Below are positions 4,419-8,187 of a stretch of DNA of 8,187 bases, piece after piece. The notes beneath the pieces were generated by a model that was not told the DNA's origin, ran no database searches, and was given only the letters and a program-made list of their open reading frames with translations. The DNA is from Actinomycetes bacterium. Lineage in GTDB: Bacteria > Actinomycetota > Actinomycetes > Mycobacteriales > Mycobacteriaceae. Position 1 is the stretch's first letter. Each line of letters begins with the position of its first letter. The stretch is from contig JAEWRC010000100.1 in NCBI GenBank assembly GCA_023460175.1, forward strand, positions 1 to 8,187, given 5' to 3'. Position numbers and translations under genes: made by a program.

Positions 4419-6086
4419 ATGATCATCGGGCGTTCCAAGCGGCGGAGCCGAGGCCGCTGGGGGCGATCGGGTCCGCTGCTGCGCGGGCTCAACGCCCTGA
4501 GCCGAGCCGTCGGGGTGGCCTGGCGGCGTTCCCTGCAACTGCGCGTGGTGGTCCTGACCCTCGGGTTGTCGCTGACCGTCATCCTGGTGCTGGGCTTCGT
4601 GCTCACCAGCCAGATCACCGACCGCGTGCTCGATGTGAAGGTGCGCGCGGCCACCGAGGAGATCGAGCGGGCCAGCACGGCGGTCGCCGGGATCGTCGGC
4701 GGCGAGGAGACCCGCTCCCTGGACAGCAGCCTGCAACTCGCGCGCAACACCTTGACCTCGCGGACGGCGCCCACCTGGGGCACCGGGCTGGCGGGCACCT
4801 TCGACGCCGTGCTGGTGGTGCCGGGGGACGGGCCGCGGGCCGCCACGGCCGCCGGGCCCGTCGACGAGGTCCCGGAGGCGCTGCGCGAATTCGTCAAGGC
4901 CGGTCAGATCAGCTACCAGTACGCCACCGTGAATACCGAGGGTTTCTCGGGATCGGCCCTGGTCATCGGCTCGCCGACGGCCTCGCGGGTGACGAATCTG
5001 GAGCTGTACCTGATCTTCCCGCTCTCCGGCGAGGAGCGCACCATCGCGCTGGTGCGCGGGACCATGGTCACCGGCGGCCTGGTGCTGCTGGTGCTGCTGG
5101 CCGGCATCGCGTGGCTGGTGTCGCGGCAGGTGGTGCAGCCGGTGCGCTCGGCCTCGCAGATCGCCGAGCGCTTCGCCGAGGGGCACCTCACCGAGCGGAT
5201 GCCCGTGCGCGGCGAGGACGACATGGCCCGGCTGGCGGTGTCGTTCAACGACATGGCCGAGAGCCTGAGCCGCCAGATCACCCAGCTCGAGGAGTTCGGC
5301 AACCTGCAGCGCCGGTTCACCTCCGACGTCAGCCACGAGTTGCGCACCCCGCTGACGACGGTGCGGATGGCCGCCGACCTGATCCACGACCAGCGCGACG
5401 AACTGGACCCGTCGCTGCGGCGCTCCACCGAGCTGATGGTCAACGAACTCGACCGGTTCGAGTCCCTGCTCAACGACCTGCTGGAGATCTCCCGGCACGA
5501 CGCCGGGGTGGCCGAGCTGTCGGTGGAGGCCGTCGACCTGCGGTCGACCGTGAACAGCGCGCTGGACAACGTCGGGCACCTCGCCGACGACGCGGGCATC
5601 GAGTTGCTGGTCGACATGCCCGGCGAGGACGTCATCGCCGAGGTCGACGCGCGCCGGGTGGAGCGCATCCTGCGCAACCTCATCGCCAACGCCATCGACC
5701 ACGCCGAACACAAGCCGGTGCGCATCCGGATGGGCGCCGACGAGGACACGGTCGCGGTGACGGTGCGTGACTATGGTGTGGGTTTGCGGCCCGGTGAGGA
5801 GAAGCTGGTGTTCAGTCGGTTCTGGCGGTCGGACCCGGCGCGGGTGCGGCGCTCCGGCGGCACCGGGCTGGGGCTGGCGATCAGCATCGAGGACGCCCGG
5901 CTGCACCAGGGCCGGTTGGAGGCCTGGGGGGAACCCGGCAACGGCTCCTGCTTCCGGCTGACGCTGCCGCTGGTGCGCGGCCACAAGGTGACGACGAGCC
6001 CGCTGCCGATGAAGCCGGTCGGCGCCGAGAGCCGGGACCGGCAGCAGCAGGCCCGGACCCGCGAGCACGCCGGAGAAGGCGTGTGA
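4419..6086 (+). CDS. mtrB: sensor histidine kinase MtrB
   Basis: Membrane sensor kinase that phosphorylates MtrA and, in mycobacteria, associates with the division septum. The 555-aa product compares with 567 aa in M. tuberculosis. It has a basic cytoplasmic N-terminus (1-40), transmembrane segment 1 (about 42-64), an extracytoplasmic sensor region (about 65-213), transmembrane segment 2 (about 216-235) and a HAMP domain (about 236-288). The dimerisation domain has the H-box SHELRTPLT with phospho-acceptor H306. The ATPase domain shows the N-box LRNLIANAIDH (N424), the G1 box DYGVGL (451-456), the F-box FSRFW and the G2 box GGTGLGL (480-486). All kinase motifs are intact. The C-terminal tail is variable and shorter than in M. 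tuberculosis. The start MIIGRSKRRS lines up with the family, with only weak ribosome-binding sequence before it. The stop overlaps the lpqB start by 4 nt. A short stretch around the G1 box uses atypical codons. Confidence 0.97.
   Translation: MIIGRSKRRSRGRWGRSGPLLRGLNALSRAVGVAWRRSLQLRVVVLTLGLSLTVILVLGFVLTSQITDRVLDVKVRAATEEIERASTAVAGIVGGEETRSLDSSLQLARNTLTSRTAPTWGTGLAGTFDAVLVVPGDGPRAATAAGPVDEVPEALREFVKAGQISYQYATVNTEGFSGSALVIGSPTASRVTNLELYLIFPLSGEERTIALVRGTMVTGGLVLLVLLAGIAWLVSRQVVQPVRSASQIAERFAEGHLTERMPVRGEDDMARLAVSFNDMAESLSRQITQLEEFGNLQRRFTSDVSHELRTPLTTVRMAADLIHDQRDELDPSLRRSTELMVNELDRFESLLNDLLEISRHDAGVAELSVEAVDLRSTVNSALDNVGHLADDAGIELLVDMPGEDVIAEVDARRVERILRNLIANAIDHAEHKPVRIRMGADEDTVAVTVRDYGVGLRPGEEKLVFSRFWRSDPARVRRSGGTGLGLAISIEDARLHQGRLEAWGEPGNGSCFRLTLPLVRGHKVTTSPLPMKPVGAESRDRQQQARTREHAGEGV
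6072..6079 (+). promoter_or_regulatory. ribosome binding site of lpqB within mtrB
   Basis: GGAGAAGG lies 3 nt before the GTG start of lpqB, inside the last codons of mtrB. With the overlapping GTGA stop/start it supports the GTG at 6083 as the true lpqB start and implies translational coupling of the kinase to its lipoprotein partner. Confidence 0.7.
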
Positions 6087-7852
6087 ATCGCCTCCTGGCT
6101 GTGCTGGTCGCGCTGGGCGCCGCCGTCGCGATGCTCGCGGGCTGCGCCGGGGTGCCCAATTCCTCGGCGCCGCAAGCCATCGGCACCGTCGAGCGGCCGG
6201 CCCCGCAGGATCTGCCCAAGCCGACCCCCGGGATGGCCCCGGATCAGCTGCTGCGGGAATTCCTCAAGGCCACCGCCGATCCCGCCAACCGGCACCTGGC
6301 GGCCCGCCAGTTCCTCACCGAATCCGCCTCGCGGGAATGGGACGACGCCGGCAGCGCGCTGCTGATCGACCGGGTGGTGCTCAGCGAAACCCGAAGCGCG
6401 GGCAAGATTTCGGTGCGGATGAAGGCCGACATCCTGGGCTCGCTGTCGGACATGGGGGTGTTCGAGACCGCCGCGGGCCCGCTGCCCGACCCGGGCCCCA
6501 TCGAGTTGGTGAACACCCCCGACGGCTGGCGCATCGACAAGCTGCCCAACGGTGTCTTCTTGGACTGGAAGCAGTTTCAGGAGACCTACAAGCGGCACCC
6601 GCTGTACTTCGTCGACCCGACGGGCAGCACCACGGTGCCCGATCCTCGCTACGTGGCGGTCTCCGACCGCGATCAGTTGGCCACCGAGTTGGTGTCCAAA
6701 CTGATCTCCGGGCCGCGGCCCGAGATCGCCAACTCGGTGCGCAACATGCTGGCCTCGCCGCTGCAGTTGCGCGGGCCCGTCACCCGCGCCGACGGCGGCA
6801 AGACCGGGATCGGCCGCGGCTACGGCGGTGCCCGGATCGAGCTGGAGAACCTGCCGAGCTCCGATCCGCAGAGCCGGGCTCTGCTTGCCGCGCAGATCAT
6901 CTGGACGCTGTCCCGCGCCGACATCCGGGGCCCGTACGTGATCAACGTCGACGGTCTGCCGCTGGACGACCGCTTCGCCGACGGCTGGGAGACCTCCGAT
7001 GTCGCGGCGACCGACCCGGGCGCCGCCGCCGGGGCCTCGGCCGGGGTGCACGCCCTGGTGGGCGGGTCGCTGATGTTCCTCGACGGGCAGCACGCCACCC
7101 GCGTCGACGGCGCGTTCGGGGCGATGCCCGATCAACGCGCCGCCGCGCTGTCCCGGGACGGCAGCGGGGTCGCCTCGGTGGTGGCCGTGCGGGTGAACAC
7201 CCCCGAGGTCGCCTCCGCGCTGTGGATCGACAACAACGGCCAGGACGCCGTCGAGGCCATCAAGGGCCGCACCATCACCCGGCCCACCTGGGGGCTCGAC
7301 GGGGCGGTGTGGGTCGTGGTGGACGGCAACAACGTCGTGCGGGTGACCCAGGAGGCGGCCACCGGCGCGCCGGCGCGCGTCCCGGTCGACTCGATCGCGG
7401 TGGCCACCAAGTTCCCCGGCGCCGTCACCGAACTGCAGCTGTCCCGCGACGGCACCCGCGCCGCGCTGGTGATCGAGGGGCAGGTGATCCTGTCCGGCGT
7501 CGAGGAGACCCCGGGCGGACAGTTCGCCCTGACCTATCCGCGCCGCCTGGGCTTCGGGCTGGGCTCCTCGGTGGTCTCGCTGTCCTGGCGCACCGGCGAC
7601 GACATCGTCGTCAGCCGCAACGACCCGGCGCACCCGGTGTCGTATGTGAACCTGGACGGGGTCAACTCCGACGGCCCGAGCCAGGGGCTGACCATGCCGG
7701 TCGGCACAGTCGTGGCCAACCCGTCGACGGTCTATGTGGCCGATCAGCAGGGCGTGCAGCAGTTGTCCGGTTCCGGTGCCGACAACCAGCAGGCGTGGTC
7801 GGGCGTGCGCGCCTTCCTGGTCCCGGGTGCGGTGCCGGTGCTGCCGGGCTGA
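6083..7852 (+). CDS. lpqB: lipoprotein LpqB, MtrAB accessory protein
   Basis: Lipoprotein encoded with mtrAB throughout mycobacteria and many other actinobacteria. In M. smegmatis it is reported to interact with the MtrB sensor region and to tune MtrA phosphorylation, cell division and motility-type phenotypes. The 589-aa product (about 583 in M. tuberculosis) begins with a signal peptide ending in the lipobox L-A-G-C, with C21 lipidated. An N-terminal LpqB domain of about residues 50-165 is followed by a GerMN domain (about 172-295; HPLYFVDP at 172-179, LATELVSKLISGP at 199-211). A beta-propeller-like region covers about 320-585, with repeats such as AALSRDGSGVA (354-364) and LQLSRDGTRAAL (451-462). 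The GTG start overlaps the mtrB stop (GTGA) and has a GGAGAAGG ribosome binding site. It is intact, with no frameshift. The comF-like gene begins 32 nt downstream. Confidence 0.96.
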   Translation: MNRLLAVLVALGAAVAMLAGCAGVPNSSAPQAIGTVERPAPQDLPKPTPGMAPDQLLREFLKATADPANRHLAARQFLTESASREWDDAGSALLIDRVVLSETRSAGKISVRMKADILGSLSDMGVFETAAGPLPDPGPIELVNTPDGWRIDKLPNGVFLDWKQFQETYKRHPLYFVDPTGSTTVPDPRYVAVSDRDQLATELVSKLISGPRPEIANSVRNMLASPLQLRGPVTRADGGKTGIGRGYGGARIELENLPSSDPQSRALLAAQIIWTLSRADIRGPYVINVDGLPLDDRFADGWETSDVAATDPGAAAGASAGVHALVGGSLMFLDGQHATRVDGAFGAMPDQRAAALSRDGSGVASVVAVRVNTPEVASALWIDNNGQDAVEAIKGRTITRPTWGLDGAVWVVVDGNNVVRVTQEAATGAPARVPVDSIAVATKFPGAVTELQLSRDGTRAALVIEGQVILSGVEETPGGQFALTYPRRLGFGLGSSVVSLSWRTGDDIVVSRNDPAHPVSYVNLDGVNSDGPSQGLTMPVGTVVANPSTVYVADQQGVQQLSGSGADNQQAWSGVRAFLVPGAVPVLPG

Positions 7853-7871
7853 GCGGTGTCGGTGGGTGGCC

Positions 7872-7888
7872 GCACACTCGCGGTGTGC
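7872..7888 (+). promoter_or_regulatory. inverted repeat and possible leaderless promoter over the comF start
   Basis: GCACAC, a 5-nt spacer (TCGCG) and GTGTGC form a perfect 6-bp-arm inverted repeat that includes the GTG start at 7885-7887. The left part reads CACACT (7873-7878), one base from the mycobacterial TANNNT -10, and lies 6 nt before the GTG, a spacing that fits a leaderless transcript. No Shine-Dalgarno is at a useful distance. Both readings (operator/hairpin or -10) are inferred from pattern alone, and the repeat may be chance. Confidence 0.3.
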
Positions 7889-8187
7889 TGGACCTGATCC
7901 TGCCGCGGGAATGCGGCGGCTGCGGAGCCCCGGGGACGCGTTGGTGCGCGGCGTGCGCGTCGGCGTTGACGGTCGGCGTGGACCAGCCGCACCTGGTGTC
8001 CCCGCGCCAGGACCCCGGCGTCCCGGTGTTCGCGCTGGGCCGCTACGCCGGGGCGCGGCGCGCGGCGATCGTCGCGCTCAAGGAACACCGGCGCACCGAC
8101 CTGGCCGCGCCGCTGGCGGCCGCGTTGGCCCTCGGTGTGCACCGGCTGCTGGGGTGGGGACTGGTGGGCCTGCCGTTGGTGCTCGTG
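7885..8187 (+). CDS. ComF-family phosphoribosyltransferase-like protein (partial, 5' part)
   Basis: The first 101 codons of a gene that runs off the right edge; the frame is open to the last base. The N-terminus LILPRECGGCGAPGTRWCAAC carries four cysteines (C10, C13, C21, C24) in two CxxC pairs, the zinc-finger-like element at the start of ComF/GntX-family proteins. It is followed by the conserved block GRYAGARRAAIVALKEHRRTDLA (52-74) with the K-x-H-R-R-x-D pattern. The phosphoribosyltransferase PRPP motif would lie beyond the window. In naturally competent bacteria ComF helps DNA uptake; in mycobacteria its role is not established. M. tuberculosis Rv3242c is the counterpart I recall, where an extra gene (Rv3243c) lies between it and lpqB; here lpqB is only 32 nt upstream. 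GTG 7885 is chosen because it gives the family N-terminus directly; it has no ribosome binding site and may be leaderless. Confidence 0.85.
   Translation, partial: MLDLILPRECGGCGAPGTRWCAACASALTVGVDQPHLVSPRQDPGVPVFALGRYAGARRAAIVALKEHRRTDLAAPLAAALALGVHRLLGWGLVGLPLVLV

Noticed and set aside
3512..4897. N-terminal extension of the small minus-strand gene up to base 4897
   Set aside because: It would run antisense through mtrA and mtrB. The strong ribosome binding site at 3515-3522 and the small-family length support the ATG at 3511.
4215..6068. Minus-strand open frame of 617 codons opposite mtrA/mtrB
   Set aside because: Composition is H/Q/R/P/G-rich without motifs, and the opposite strand carries intact, clearly recognisable mtrA and mtrB.
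5771..7633. Minus-strand open frame of 620 codons opposite mtrB/lpqB
   Set aside because: Same kind of high-GC shadow; it overlaps the previous shadow frame and opposes well-supported lpqB.
1..8187. CRISPR arrays, tRNA/rRNA genes, insertion sequences
   Set aside because: No repeat-spacer pattern, cloverleaf-like segment, transposase or terminal inverted repeats were seen anywhere in the window.

Overview
The window is high-GC actinobacterial DNA and is almost certainly from a Mycobacterium (Mycolicibacterium-type) species. It carries the mycobacterial tmk / mtrA / mtrB / lpqB / comF-like gene order. The encoded MtrA and MtrB are close, residue for residue, to the M. tuberculosis proteins as I remember them. 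Gene names rest on recognising protein sequences; no database search was run.

Layout: (1) bases 1-155 hold the 3' end of a plus-strand gene for a PepSY-type secreted protein or lipoprotein. (2) 180-812 is tmk, thymidylate kinase, with a GTG start and a possible leaderless promoter. (3) 823-3511 is a compact three-gene minus-strand operon, read from right to left: a 106-aa helical protein, a 597-aa protein with a helical N-terminus and a DUF1023 alpha/beta-hydrolase C-terminus, and a 189-aa lipoprotein. The gaps between these genes are 3 nt and 1 nt. The trio resembles M. tuberculosis Rv2798c-Rv2797c-Rv2796c (lppV), which lies elsewhere in that genome. Here it sits between tmk and mtrA, which are direct neighbours in M. 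tuberculosis. (4) 3512-3706 is a 195-nt divergent intergenic region with candidate promoters for both directions and an 18-bp inverted repeat next to mtrA. (5) 3707-7852 is the mtrA-mtrB-lpqB operon. (6) 7885 to the window end is the start of a ComF-family phosphoribosyltransferase gene.

How the genes work together: MtrB is a membrane sensor kinase and MtrA its response regulator. LpqB is a lipoprotein, translationally coupled to mtrB, that modulates MtrB signalling. The system links cell division, peptidoglycan hydrolase expression and DNA replication. tmk and comF are housekeeping nucleotide-related genes flanking it. The minus-strand trio looks like an independent accessory module. Its organisation (small helical partner, helical-domain lipase-like protein, lipoprotein) invites comparison with type VII secretion lipase effector cassettes, and it is the most interesting part of the window.
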